In this document: one piece after another, positions 56,061 to 63,936 of the stretch
How positions within the stretch are numbered: the stretch's first letter is position 1
Layout: each line of letters opens with the position of its first letter
From: RPQJ01 sp963700045
GTDB taxonomy: Bacteria; Pseudomonadota; Gammaproteobacteria; Steroidobacterales; Steroidobacteraceae
DNA length: 64,000 bases
Direction: 5' to 3'
NCBI GenBank assembly: GCA_963700045.1
Contig: CAVOWK010000025.1
Location: 62,001-126,000, forward strand
Notes under the pieces: model-generated
The model's database searches: none
What the model saw: the letters and a program-made list of their open reading frames with translations, nothing else
What the model was told of the DNA's origin: nothing
Position numbers and translations under genes: made by a program

Positions 56061-57377
56061 CTACGCCGGCCGGATGCCCGTCGCGCGCTCCTCGTCCTGG
56101 ATGATCCGCCTGGCCGAACGGAAGTAGTGCCACGTCGCCCATGCGCCTGCGGGCACCAGGCACAGCATGGCGAGCCGCAGTGACTCGCCGTTCGCGACAT
56201 GGTTCGGCGCGAACGCGTCGCTCAGGAAGCCGACGAGCTGCGGCGCGACGATCAGGTTGCCGACGTTGGCAACGAAGAGCGTGGCGGCGCAGAACTGCGC
56301 CCGCATGCGCGGCTCGCACAGGTTGTTGAGCAGGCCGAAGCACGGCCCGATGTAGAAGTAGATCGCCGGGATGAAGAGCCAGAACAGCCACCTTGCCAGC
56401 TCGAGCGAATGCGTCGAGTAGATGACGCCCGACACAATTGTCGCGATGCCGACGCCCCAGCCCATCATGCGCACGATCCGGCGCGGGTCCTTCATCGTGG
56501 GCTGCGCCAGCCACCAGCTCGTGGCGAGCGTCGCCAGGCCACCGCCGATCAGGTGCACCGGCCCGAGGATCGAACCCGCCTCGCCCGGCGTCAGCCCGAA
56601 ATTGCGGATCAGGTAGGTCGGTGTCCACCACATCAGGCCCCAGCCCCACAGCGCGGTGAGCGCGCTGGCCGCCATGACGTGGACGGCGGAACGCTGCGTC
56701 CACAGGAAACGCATGCTCTCGGGGAAAGACGCACCCTCGTGGTCGCCGCCCTTCTTGTCGAGCTGGCCGCGGCGGGGCTCCCGCACCGTCAGGAAAATCA
56801 GCAGTCCCACGAACACGCCCGGGATGCCGAGCACCAGGAACACCGTGCGCCAGTTGTAGTGATCATTGACGATGCCAGCGATGTCCGCGCCGATCCACGC
56901 GCCGATGGGCGCGCCGAGTGCGAAGACGGTCATCGCCATCGGGCGTTTCGACTGCGGAAAATAGTCCGAGATGATGGAGTTGGCGCCGGGCGTGCCGCCA
57001 GCCTCGCCGATACCCACGCCGATGCGCGACAGCAGCAGCTGCAGGTAGTTCTTCGACAGCCCGCTGAACGCCGTCATGATCGACCACGCGACCAGGCAGA
57101 AGGCAATGATGTTGCGCCGGTTACCGCGGTCGATCAGCCAGGAGATGGGAAAGCCGAGGACGACGTAGAACAGGGCCAGCGACACGCCGGTGAGGAAGGC
57201 GATGCCGGAATCGGTCAGCTGCAGTTCGAGCCGTATCGGTTCGAGTACCGTCGAGATCACGTAGCGGTCGGCAATGCTGAGCGTGTAGACGAGCACCATC
57301 ATGATCAGCACGTACCAGCGCTGCATGGTCGTGCCCACTCCGCCATCTGCCGCTTCCGGCCTTGCTGCTGCCGTCAT
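56061..57377 (-). CDS. MFS transporter, Spinster-like
   Basis: A 438-residue, 12-helix major facilitator. The opening helix MVLVYTLSIADRYVISTVLEP with an Asp-Arg pair, the ISWLIDRGNRRNII loop and RIGVGIGEAGGTPGANSIISDYFP are marks of the Spinster-type proteobacterial carriers. The ATG at 57377 has GGGGGAGAG just upstream. Homologues often lie beside TonB receptors and are thought to move organic acids or lipid-like molecules, but the substrate is unknown. It faces the sulfotransferase tail to tail. Confidence 0.86.
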   Translation of the reverse strand: MTAAARPEAADGGVGTTMQRWYVLIMMVLVYTLSIADRYVISTVLEPIRLELQLTDSGIAFLTGVSLALFYVVLGFPISWLIDRGNRRNIIAFCLVAWSIMTAFSGLSKNYLQLLLSRIGVGIGEAGGTPGANSIISDYFPQSKRPMAMTVFALGAPIGAWIGADIAGIVNDHYNWRTVFLVLGIPGVFVGLLIFLTVREPRRGQLDKKGGDHEGASFPESMRFLWTQRSAVHVMAASALTALWGWGLMWWTPTYLIRNFGLTPGEAGSILGPVHLIGGGLATLATSWWLAQPTMKDPRRIVRMMGWGVGIATIVSGVIYSTHSLELARWLFWLFIPAIYFYIGPCFGLLNNLCEPRMRAQFCAATLFVANVGNLIVAPQLVGFLSDAFAPNHVANGESLRLAMLCLVPAGAWATWHYFRSARRIIQDEERATGIRPA

Positions 57378-57670
57378 CTGGAACTCTCCCCCGAGCGTGC
57401 CGCGGACGACCCGCCGGTCTGTAGCCGGCTGGGCTGGACCCGGAGGGCCCACGATGCAGCTCTCTTGTACTGAAATTCAGCCGCGGTTACCAGTCACATC
57501 GACAGCGGATCCGGCGCTGTCCCGTGCCGCCAGAAATCCTTTCGGATCCACCGATTTTTTTTGCTTGTTCGGCCGGAGCCCGTGCCAGTAGCCTCCCGGG
57601 CACTAACGCCAGCAGACCGTGCCCACCGCTAGAGACGGCACCTGCAATCCGGCGGCCAGGGGACCAGCAC

Positions 57671-58642
57671 GTGAGCATGCAGACCAGGATCGGCTTCATC
57701 GGGCTCGGCAACGTGGGAGCGTCGCTGGCGGGCAACCTGCTGCGACACGGCGTGGATCTCACGGTGCGCGACCTCAACGAGGAAGCGGTCGCCGAATTCG
57801 TCGCCAGGGGCGCCAGGCGCGCCGACTCGCCGCGCTCGATGGCGGAGTCCTGCGACATCGTCATCACCTGCCTGCCCTCGCCTGCGATCTCAGCGCAGGT
57901 CGTCGAGGGTCCGGGCGGCATCCTCGAGGGCCTGAGCCCTGGCAAGCTGTGGCTGGAGATGAGCACGACCGATTCCGCCGAGATCAGGCGGCTCGCGCCG
58001 AAGGTCGAGGCGCAAGGCGCCACGGCCATGGATTGCCCGGTCTCGGGCGGTTGCCATCGCGCGGCTACGGGCAACATCTCGATCTTTGCCGGCGGTTCCC
58101 GCGCGGCATTCGAGCGAGCCCTGCCGGTGCTCTCGATCCTCGGTCACCAGATCCTGCACACCGGCGAGATCGGCTCGGCCTCGATGCTGAAAGTGATGAC
58201 GAATTACCTCTGCACCGTGCACCTGGTGGCGCTCGCCGAGGCGCTCACGACCTGCAAGGCCATGGGCCTGGACATGAACACGACCTACGAGGCCATCCGC
58301 ATCTCGTCGGGAAACTCTTTCGTGCACGAGACCGAATCGCAGGTGATCCTGAACGGCAGCCGCGACATCGGCTTCACGATGGACCTCGTCATCAAGGACG
58401 TCGGCCTGTTCGACCAGCTCGCGGTCGAGCACAAGGTGCCGCTCGAACTGTCGCCGCTGATCGTGAGGATCTTCAAGGAAGCGGCCGCCAAGTACGGCCC
58501 ACGCGAGAATTCGCCGAACATCATCCGGCGCTACGAAGAACCCTGCGGCCTGAAAGTGCTCGGGACGGGCTTCCCGGCCACGATGGTCGACGACAACCCG
58601 AAGGAACCGGGTTTCGAAGTCGTCCCCAGGAACAGGGGATAG
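57671..58642 (+). CDS. 3-hydroxyisobutyrate / beta-hydroxyacid dehydrogenase family protein
   Basis: A 323-residue NAD(P) oxidoreductase of the beta-hydroxyacid dehydrogenase family. The N-terminal Rossmann motif is IGFIGLGNVGASLAGNLL, the substrate loop is DCPVSGGCHRAATGNISI, and the catalytic Lys is in SASMLKVMTNYL. I take GTG 57671 as the start because AGGGGA lies 7 bases upstream; ATG 57677 is the alternative. Family members act on 3-hydroxyisobutyrate, tartronate semialdehyde or 6-phosphogluconate-like acids, and nothing here singles one out. It ends inside a hairpin shared with convergent purU. Confidence 0.85.
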   Translation: MSMQTRIGFIGLGNVGASLAGNLLRHGVDLTVRDLNEEAVAEFVARGARRADSPRSMAESCDIVITCLPSPAISAQVVEGPGGILEGLSPGKLWLEMSTTDSAEIRRLAPKVEAQGATAMDCPVSGGCHRAATGNISIFAGGSRAAFERALPVLSILGHQILHTGEIGSASMLKVMTNYLCTVHLVALAEALTTCKAMGLDMNTTYEAIRISSGNSFVHETESQVILNGSRDIGFTMDLVIKDVGLFDQLAVEHKVPLELSPLIVRIFKEAAAKYGPRENSPNIIRRYEEPCGLKVLGTGFPATMVDDNPKEPGFEVVPRNRG

Positions 58643-58659
58643 GGGTCAGCACCCCTATC
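58638..58659. terminator. Hairpin between convergent hydroxyacid dehydrogenase and purU genes
   Basis: GATAGGGGT (58638-58646) pairs perfectly with ACCCCTATC (58651-58659) around a CAGC loop. The hairpin spans the end of one gene and the last codons of the other. No T-run follows on either strand. It probably ends both transcripts; the GGGGTCAGC-type core is also reminiscent of REP-like sequences. Confidence 0.6.
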
Positions 58660-59524
58660 TGAAGATCACCGTGCGGTTGCCGTTCAGGAACACACGGTGC
58701 TCGGTGGCGAGCCGGACCGCGCGCGACAACGCCCTGCGTTCGGAGTCCCGCCCCGCCGCGACCAGCATGTCGGGGGTGAAGGCATGGTCCACGTGCTCGA
58801 CGATCTGCTCGATGATCGGGCCTTCGTCGAGGTCCGCCGTGACGAAGTGCGCCGTTGCGCCGATCACCTTCACGCCGCGGTCGTACGCCTGGTGATAAGG
58901 CTTGGCGCCCTTGAAGCCCGGCAGGAACGAGTGGTGGATGTTGATCGCGCGGCCGCGCAGCTTGCCGCAGAGGTCGTCCGAAAGGATCTGCATGTAGCGC
59001 GCGAGTACGACTAGGTCGGTCCTGGTCGAATCGATGAGCTCGATCAGCTTGCGTTCCTGCTCCGGCTTCGTCTGCGCCGTCACCGGCAGGTGGAAGAACG
59101 GGATGCGGTTGTGCGCGGCCACCGGCTGCAGCGTGACGTGGTTCGACACGATGGCCGTGATGTCCATCGCCAGTTCGCCGATGCGGTGGCGGTAGAGCAG
59201 GTCCTCGAGGCAGTGGTCGTAGTTCGAGACCATGATCAGGACACGCGCGCGGTCGCGCGAGTCGTGAATCTGCCACTCCATTTGCTCGGCGTCGGCGATT
59301 TCCTGGAACTGGTGGCGCAGGCCGGCGAGATCGACCTTGTCGCCCCGCACGGCGCAGAAGGTGATGCGCACGAAGAACCGCTGCGAGATCGTGTCGTCGA
59401 ACTGCTGCATTTCGACGATGTAGAAGCGCCGCGAAGCGAGGAACGTTGTCACCCGCGCCGTCGTGCCCATGCGGCTCGCGCAGGTGGCAGTCAGCACGAA
59501 GGGGTGGTCGGTGTCGAAACTCAT
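58655..59524 (-). CDS. purU: Formyltetrahydrofolate deformylase
   Basis: A 289-residue enzyme that hydrolyses 10-formyl-THF to formate and THF. An N-terminal ACT-type regulatory domain (about residues 1-85, FVLTATCASRMGTTARVTTFL) precedes the formyltransferase-like domain. That domain contains the catalytic Asn/His/Asp set in IPFFHLPV, INIHHSFLPGFKGAKPY and HFVTADLDEGPII. GGAGAAC precedes the ATG at 59524; upstream extension to 59662 is unnecessary. In Corynebacterium purU belongs to the sarcosine oxidase operon. Here it would release formate from C1-folates to feed FdsGBAD and regenerate free THF. Confidence 0.94.
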   Translation of the reverse strand: MSFDTDHPFVLTATCASRMGTTARVTTFLASRRFYIVEMQQFDDTISQRFFVRITFCAVRGDKVDLAGLRHQFQEIADAEQMEWQIHDSRDRARVLIMVSNYDHCLEDLLYRHRIGELAMDITAIVSNHVTLQPVAAHNRIPFFHLPVTAQTKPEQERKLIELIDSTRTDLVVLARYMQILSDDLCGKLRGRAINIHHSFLPGFKGAKPYHQAYDRGVKVIGATAHFVTADLDEGPIIEQIVEHVDHAFTPDMLVAAGRDSERRALSRAVRLATEHRVFLNGNRTVIFR

Positions 59525-59835
59525 GCAGTTCTCCGCAGCCTGATCGAATTCTGTGCATCCGGGGGGTCGCAGATTGTCAGAATGCGACGATGCCGCGCAA
59601 GCACGATCCGCGCCATCGCAGGGGTCTGCGCGCGGCGGCTCCCCGTCGGTGGTGGCAAGCATGGACCTAGCGAAAAAACAGATTCAACCGCGCGCCGCCG
59701 TGCACCGGGCGCAGCAGCCGGATCACGCTCTTTACACCACGCGGCAAATGTCGCATCGTGACAAGCCTATGTCGCCGCAGCGTCACCGGGAATGGCCCGG
59801 GATGCCTAGAATCGGCGCAGTACCGGGAGTCAGCA
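59525..59835. other. Regulatory intergenic region between purU and the corrinoid operon
   Basis: About 310 bases between divergent genes. TAGAAT (59807-59812, five of six to the -10 consensus) lies 23 bases before the corrinoid-protein ATG but has no good -35. TTTACA at 59731-59736 is a possible upstream -35. TGTC and GACA flank a short dyad at 59749-59763, and ATGTCGC is repeated just downstream. A tiny frame at 59590-59670 has no ribosome site and is not called. Confidence 0.35.
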
Positions 59836-60549
59836 ATGTCCGATGACCAGGCCGAAGCTTTCGATCTAAACAGCCTGAGCGACGAGGAACTCGTCGAGCA
59901 GGTCCACGACGATCTCTACAACGGTCTCAAGGATGAGGTCATCGAAGCGACCAATCTCTTCCTCGGCCGCGGCTGGGGCGCGGACAAGGTCCTGAACGAC
60001 GCGCTCGTCGAAGGCATGCGCATCGTCGGCATCGACTTCCGCGACGGCATCCTGTTCGTCCCCGAGGTGCTGCTCGCGGCCAACGCCATGAAGGCTGGCA
60101 TGGAAATCCTGCGGCCGCTGCTCGCCGAAACAGGCGCAGAGCCGATCGGCAAGGTCGTCATCGGCACCGTCAAGGGCGACATCCACGACATCGGCAAGAA
60201 CCTGGTATCGATGATGCTCGAAGGTGCCGGCTTCGAAGTGATCAACATCGGCATCAACAACCCGGTCGAAAAGTACCTGGCGGCGCTCGAGGAGCACCAG
60301 CCGGACATCCTCGGCATGTCGGCCCTGCTCACGACGACGATGCCGTACATGAAGGTCGTGATCGACACGCTGAAGCAGAAGGGCCTGCGCGACAAGTACA
60401 TCGTGCTGGTCGGCGGCGCCCCGCTCAACGAAGAGTTCGCGAAAGCCGTCGGCGCCGATGCCTACTGCCGCGACGCCGCCGTGGCCGTGGAGACCGCCAA
60501 GGCGCTGATCGCGGCGCGACGCTCGGCCATCGCTGCCGCGGCGCACTGA
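59836..60549 (+). CDS. Methyltransferase corrinoid protein (MtbC/MtgC-like)
   Basis: A 237-residue two-domain corrinoid protein that carries the methyl group between the substrate methyltransferase and THF methyltransferase. The N-terminal helical cap domain (about residues 10-100, FVPEVLLAANAMKAGMEIL) is followed by the B12-binding Rossmann domain. GTVKGDIHDIGKNLV includes the cobalt-ligating His117 in the D-x-H-x-x-G motif, and MSALLTTTMPYM and LVGGAPL complete the site. GGGAG precedes the ATG. It heads a tightly packed operon of seven genes in view. The likely methyl donors are the MttB-family enzymes elsewhere in the window. Confidence 0.93.
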   Translation: MSDDQAEAFDLNSLSDEELVEQVHDDLYNGLKDEVIEATNLFLGRGWGADKVLNDALVEGMRIVGIDFRDGILFVPEVLLAANAMKAGMEILRPLLAETGAEPIGKVVIGTVKGDIHDIGKNLVSMMLEGAGFEVINIGINNPVEKYLAALEEHQPDILGMSALLTTTMPYMKVVIDTLKQKGLRDKYIVLVGGAPLNEEFAKAVGADAYCRDAAVAVETAKALIAARRSAIAAAAH

Positions 60550-60556
60550 CCGTGCG

Positions 60557-61198
60557 ATGGACGGAGAAGCTCCCGTCCTGGTCATTGCGTGTGGCGCCCT
60601 CGCCCGCGAAATCGTCGCACTGACGAAGCTGAATGGCTGGTCGGCACTGGACATCCAGTGCCTGCCGCCCGAACTCCACAACCGACCCGAACGCATTCCC
60701 GCGGCTGTCCGTGCCGCGGTCGTGGCAGGACGCGAGAAATATGAGCGAATTTTCGTCGCCTACGCCGATTGCGGCACCGGCGGCCGGCTCGACGAAGTGC
60801 TGCAGGCCGAGCACGTGGAACGCCTGCCGGGCGCGCACTGCTACGAGTTTTTCGCCACGTCGGCTGCGTTTGCAGCGATGAGCGAAGCGGAGCCCGGCAC
60901 GTTCTACCTGACGGATTTCCTGGTGCGACATTTCGACAGGCTGGTCATCGCAGGGCTCGGCATCGACCGGCACCCTGAACTGGCCAGCGAGTACTTCCGC
61001 AACTACCGCAAGCTCGCTTACCTGGTGCAGGTCGCGGATCCGGAGCTGGCGCAGGCCGCGCGTGCTGCTGCACAGCGACTGGGCCTGGAATACGAAGAGC
61101 ATTTCACCGGGTACGGCGACCTCGCCGCCAGCCTCTCGTCGGTGGCGTCCCGCCGCGAACACCCGGTGTCGTGGGAGAAGACTGCATGGCATCGTTGA
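60557..61198 (+). CDS. DUF1638-like protein of the corrinoid operon
   Basis: A 213-residue protein with the DUF1638 features LVIACGALAREIVAL near the start and VAYADCGTGGRLDEVL in the middle, plus GLGIDRHPELASEYFRNY. This family is repeatedly seen next to corrinoid methyltransferase genes but has no established function. The conserved Cys in IACGAL and YADCGTGG could bind metal. It starts 7 bases after the corrinoid protein and overlaps the next gene by 13 bases, which suggests a tight functional link, perhaps in loading or protecting the cofactor. That last point is a guess. Confidence 0.82.
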   Translation: MDGEAPVLVIACGALAREIVALTKLNGWSALDIQCLPPELHNRPERIPAAVRAAVVAGREKYERIFVAYADCGTGGRLDEVLQAEHVERLPGAHCYEFFATSAAFAAMSEAEPGTFYLTDFLVRHFDRLVIAGLGIDRHPELASEYFRNYRKLAYLVQVADPELAQAARAAAQRLGLEYEEHFTGYGDLAASLSSVASRREHPVSWEKTAWHR

Positions 61199-61530
61199 TC
61201 GTGATCTCGTGGCGTGACGTTCCGGCACAGGTCGTGGTGAAGCGCGGCCGTGAAACGGCGAAGGTCCAGCTGTCGCACCGTTTCCAGGAAGCCGTCGACC
61301 GTGCCGCCATGCGCGCGGGCCGGGGCAGTTCCGACGCTTACCTCGAAGACTGGCGTCGCGCTCCGCCGCAAGCCTGTGGCGACGAGCTGCAGGCCGAGGC
61401 ACAGGCCGCCGCGGCAGCGATCGAAGCCCGCTATACCGACGAGGACCTCGAACGCCTGATCCGCGCGAAGGGCATCGACGTCAACCTCCCCGAGCCGTTC
61501 AAGCCCGCGGCCGATGGCGGGCCTGCCTGA
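61186..61530 (+). CDS. Small "virulence factor" domain protein of the corrinoid operon
   Basis: A 114-residue protein matching the short family labelled virulence factor in domain databases (PF13769 as I recall it). ASLIVISWRDVPAQVVVKRG begins it, AKVQLSHRFQEAVDRAAMRAG follows, and YTDEDLERLIRAKGIDV is near the end. The family name is historical and tells nothing about function here. GGGAGAAG lies 5 bases before ATG 61186. It overlaps the DUF1638 gene by 13 bases and the cysteine-rich gene by one, so it is probably produced in step with both. Confidence 0.82.
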   Translation: MASLIVISWRDVPAQVVVKRGRETAKVQLSHRFQEAVDRAAMRAGRGSSDAYLEDWRRAPPQACGDELQAEAQAAAAAIEARYTDEDLERLIRAKGIDVNLPEPFKPAADGGPA

Positions 61531-61988
61531 TGTACTCGGTCCGGCTGTGGTCCGTTCGTCATTCCCGCGGCCTCGCCAGCTTCTACAAGGGGTTCGAGGG
61601 AGCGCTGAACAGGCTGCACCCGCTGTTCCAGCGTATCGGCTACCAGCGGTTCGAGCGTCCTGTAGCCGTGGTCGAGCGGCAGGTGAAAGGCCTGCTGTTC
61701 GACTGCAAGATGTGCGGTCGCTGCGTCCTCAGTTCGACCGGCATGTCCTGCCCCATGAACTGCCCCAAGCAGTTGCGCAACGGGCCCTGCGGCGGCGTGC
61801 GCGCGAACGGGAATTGCGAAGTGAAGCCGGAGATGCGCTGCGTCTGGGTCGAAGCCTGGCGCGGCGCCGAACGCATTCCCGGCGGACTCGACGCGATCCA
61901 GCAGCTGCAGCCGCCGGTCGACCGTCGACTGGAAGGCACCTCGGCCTGGCTGCGCGTCGTGCGTGAAAAGAACGGGGTCAAGGCATGA
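61530..61988 (+). CDS. Cysteine-rich MTHFR C-terminal-like protein (MetV-like)
   Basis: A 152-residue protein of the methylene-THF reductase C-terminal family, known from MetV, the partner of MetF in acetogens. Eight cysteines (59, 62, 65, 74, 78, 87, 96, 104) occur in DCKMCGRCVLSSTG, SCPMNCPKQ and NGPCGG and could bind iron-sulfur clusters or zinc. Its ATG overlaps the preceding stop (TGATG), and its stop overlaps the metF start (ATGA). Immediately ahead of metF, it probably forms a complex with it and supplies an electron route for oxidising methyl-THF, which is unfavourable with NAD alone. This is inference from the acetogen case. Confidence 0.85.
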   Translation: MYSVRLWSVRHSRGLASFYKGFEGALNRLHPLFQRIGYQRFERPVAVVERQVKGLLFDCKMCGRCVLSSTGMSCPMNCPKQLRNGPCGGVRANGNCEVKPEMRCVWVEAWRGAERIPGGLDAIQQLQPPVDRRLEGTSAWLRVVREKNGVKA

Positions 61989-63004
61989 AGTTCGAGGACG
62001 AACCGGTACCGGGCTATCCGCTGCCGATCCTGCCGGGCCACACCTCGCCGGGTCGTCTCGAGCGCGTGCTGCGTGCCGGCGCGTTCGCCGTCACGGCCGA
62101 GCTGGCGCCGCCGGACTCAGCCGATCCTGAGGAAGTCTACAAGCGCGCACGCGTGTTCGACGGCTACGTCGACGCGATCAACGCGACCGACGGCAGCGGC
62201 GCCAACTGCCACATGTCGAGCCTCGCCGTCTGCGCGCTGCTGACGCGCGTCGGTTACGCACCGGTCATGCAGATTTCCTGCCGCGACAAGAACCGCATCG
62301 CGATCCAGGGCGACATCCTCGGCGGCGCGGCCATGGGCGTCTGCAACGTTCTCTGCCTGACCGGCGACGGCGTGCAGGCCGGCGACCACCCGCAGGCGAA
62401 GCCGGTGTTCGACCTCGACTCGACGTCGCTGCTCGGCATCGCTCGCGAATTGCGCGACGATCACCACTTCGAGAGCGGACGCAAGATCAGCTACGCACCG
62501 CGCGTGCTGCTCGGTGCGGCCGAAAACCCGAACGTCTCGCCCGTCGAGCACCGCGCAGTCCGCCTCGCCAAGAAGATCGCGGCGGGCGCACAGTTTGTGC
62601 AGACGCAGTACTGCTACGACATTCCGCTGCTTCGCCGCTTCATGACTGCCGTCGAAGATGCAGGCTTGCTCGAGCAGGTGTTCATCCTGATCGGCGTGGG
62701 GCCGCTGCGCACGGCCAAGACCGGAGAATGGATGCGGAAGAACGTGCCGGGCATTCACATCCCGGACAGCGTCATCGCACGCATGAAGGGCGCGCAGGAC
62801 CAGACCCGCGAAGGCCTCGACCTCTGCGTCGATCTCATCCAGGAGATCCGCACCATCAAGGGCGTGAGCGGAGTGCACGTCATGGCTTATCGGCAGGAAG
62901 AAGCCGTGGCCGAAGTCATCGAGCGCTCGGGTATCCTTGCGGGCCGCACGCCCTGGTTCCCGGGCCGCGACCAGCAGATCAACGAAGACAGGAAACTTTC
63001 ATGA
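61985..63004 (+). CDS. metF: Methylenetetrahydrofolate reductase
   Basis: A 339-residue TIM-barrel flavoprotein interconverting 5-methyl-THF and 5,10-methylene-THF. AFAVTAELAPPDSADPEEV starts the barrel, ITYISCR-like VMQISCRDKNRIAIQGDIL and VLCLTGDG follow, and FVQTQYCYDIPLLRRFM is the substrate region. It resembles the acetogen and archaeal MetF branch more than the E. coli enzyme, in keeping with the adjacent MetV-like protein. ATGA overlaps at both ends couple it to its neighbours. In this operon it most likely runs in the oxidative direction, turning amine-derived methyl-THF into methylene-THF. Confidence 0.92.
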   Translation: MKFEDEPVPGYPLPILPGHTSPGRLERVLRAGAFAVTAELAPPDSADPEEVYKRARVFDGYVDAINATDGSGANCHMSSLAVCALLTRVGYAPVMQISCRDKNRIAIQGDILGGAAMGVCNVLCLTGDGVQAGDHPQAKPVFDLDSTSLLGIARELRDDHHFESGRKISYAPRVLLGAAENPNVSPVEHRAVRLAKKIAAGAQFVQTQYCYDIPLLRRFMTAVEDAGLLEQVFILIGVGPLRTAKTGEWMRKNVPGIHIPDSVIARMKGAQDQTREGLDLCVDLIQEIRTIKGVSGVHVMAYRQEEAVAEVIERSGILAGRTPWFPGRDQQINEDRKLS

Positions 63005-63927
63005 CCGACACCGTCATCAGCTCGGCGACGCGCGAAATCGTCATCGGTTTCGACCGCCCCTTCGTCATCATCGGCGAGCGCATCAACCCGACCGGGCGCA
63101 AGCTGCTCGCCGCCGAAATGGCCGCGGGCGACTTCAGTCGCGTCGAAGCGGATGCACTGGCGCAGGTGGCGGCAGGCGCGCACATGCTCGACGTCAACGC
63201 CGGCATCCCCCTCGCCGACGAACCGGCCATCCTCGCCCGGGCCATCCAGCTGGTGCAGTCGATCACCGACGTCCCGCTTTCGATCGACTCTTCGATCGTC
63301 GCCGCGCTCGAGGCCGGCCTCGCGGTATACAAGGGCAAGGCGCTCGTCAATTCCGTCACCGGCGAGGAAGACCGGCTCGAGACCGTGTTGCCGCTGGTGA
63401 AGAAGTATGGCGCGGCGGTCGTCGCGATCTCGAACGACGAGACCGGCATCTCCGAGGACCCGGACGTGCGTTACGAGGTGGCGAAGAAGATCGTGCACCG
63501 CGCGATGGATCACGGCATCCCCGCCTCCGACGTGGTCGTCGATCCGCTGGTGATGCCAATTGGCGCGATCAACCATGCCGGCGTGCAGGTCATGCGGCTC
63601 GTGAAGCGCCTGCGCGAGGAACTCAAGGTCAATACGACCTGCGGCGCGTCGAACATCAGCTTCGGCCTGCCCGCGCGCGACGGCATCAACAGCGGCTTCC
63701 TGACCATGGCCATCGCGTCGGGCATGACGTCCGCCATCACGAACCCGCTGCACGGCGACATAGTCAGAGCCTGCATGGCCGCAGACGTGATGATGGGTCA
63801 CGACCCGGACTGCGCCCGCTGGATCCGCCGCTTCCGCGAAGTGCCGCCTCCCGGCACGGGCGCTCCGGGCGAGCAGCGTGGTCGCCGCGAGGGTGGGGCT
63901 CGACGTCGCGCCACGGGTGCGGCCTGA
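63001..63927 (+). CDS. Methylcorrinoid:tetrahydrofolate methyltransferase (MtrH/MtgA-like)
   Basis: A 308-residue pterin-binding TIM-barrel methyltransferase that transfers the methyl from methylcorrinoid to THF (or the reverse, as AcsE does). The pterin-binding marks are IIGERINPTGRKLL, GAHMLDVNAGIP, PLSIDSS and LVNSVTGEE. NTTCGASNISFGLPARDGIN carries the conserved Asn near N5 of the pterin. AGGAAA precedes the ATG, which overlaps the metF stop (ATGA). The Arg/Gly-rich C-terminal tail is not typical. It closes the route from quaternary amine to the folate pool. Confidence 0.93.
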   Translation: MTDTVISSATREIVIGFDRPFVIIGERINPTGRKLLAAEMAAGDFSRVEADALAQVAAGAHMLDVNAGIPLADEPAILARAIQLVQSITDVPLSIDSSIVAALEAGLAVYKGKALVNSVTGEEDRLETVLPLVKKYGAAVVAISNDETGISEDPDVRYEVAKKIVHRAMDHGIPASDVVVDPLVMPIGAINHAGVQVMRLVKRLREELKVNTTCGASNISFGLPARDGINSGFLTMAIASGMTSAITNPLHGDIVRACMAADVMMGHDPDCARWIRRFREVPPPGTGAPGEQRGRREGGARRRATGAA

Positions 63928-63936
63928 GGCGACGAC

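Noticed and set aside
57550..57570. Run of eight T considered as a terminator
   Set aside because: The only dyad before it is a 4-base stem (ATCC/GGAT) and no gene ends there; it lies between divergent genes.
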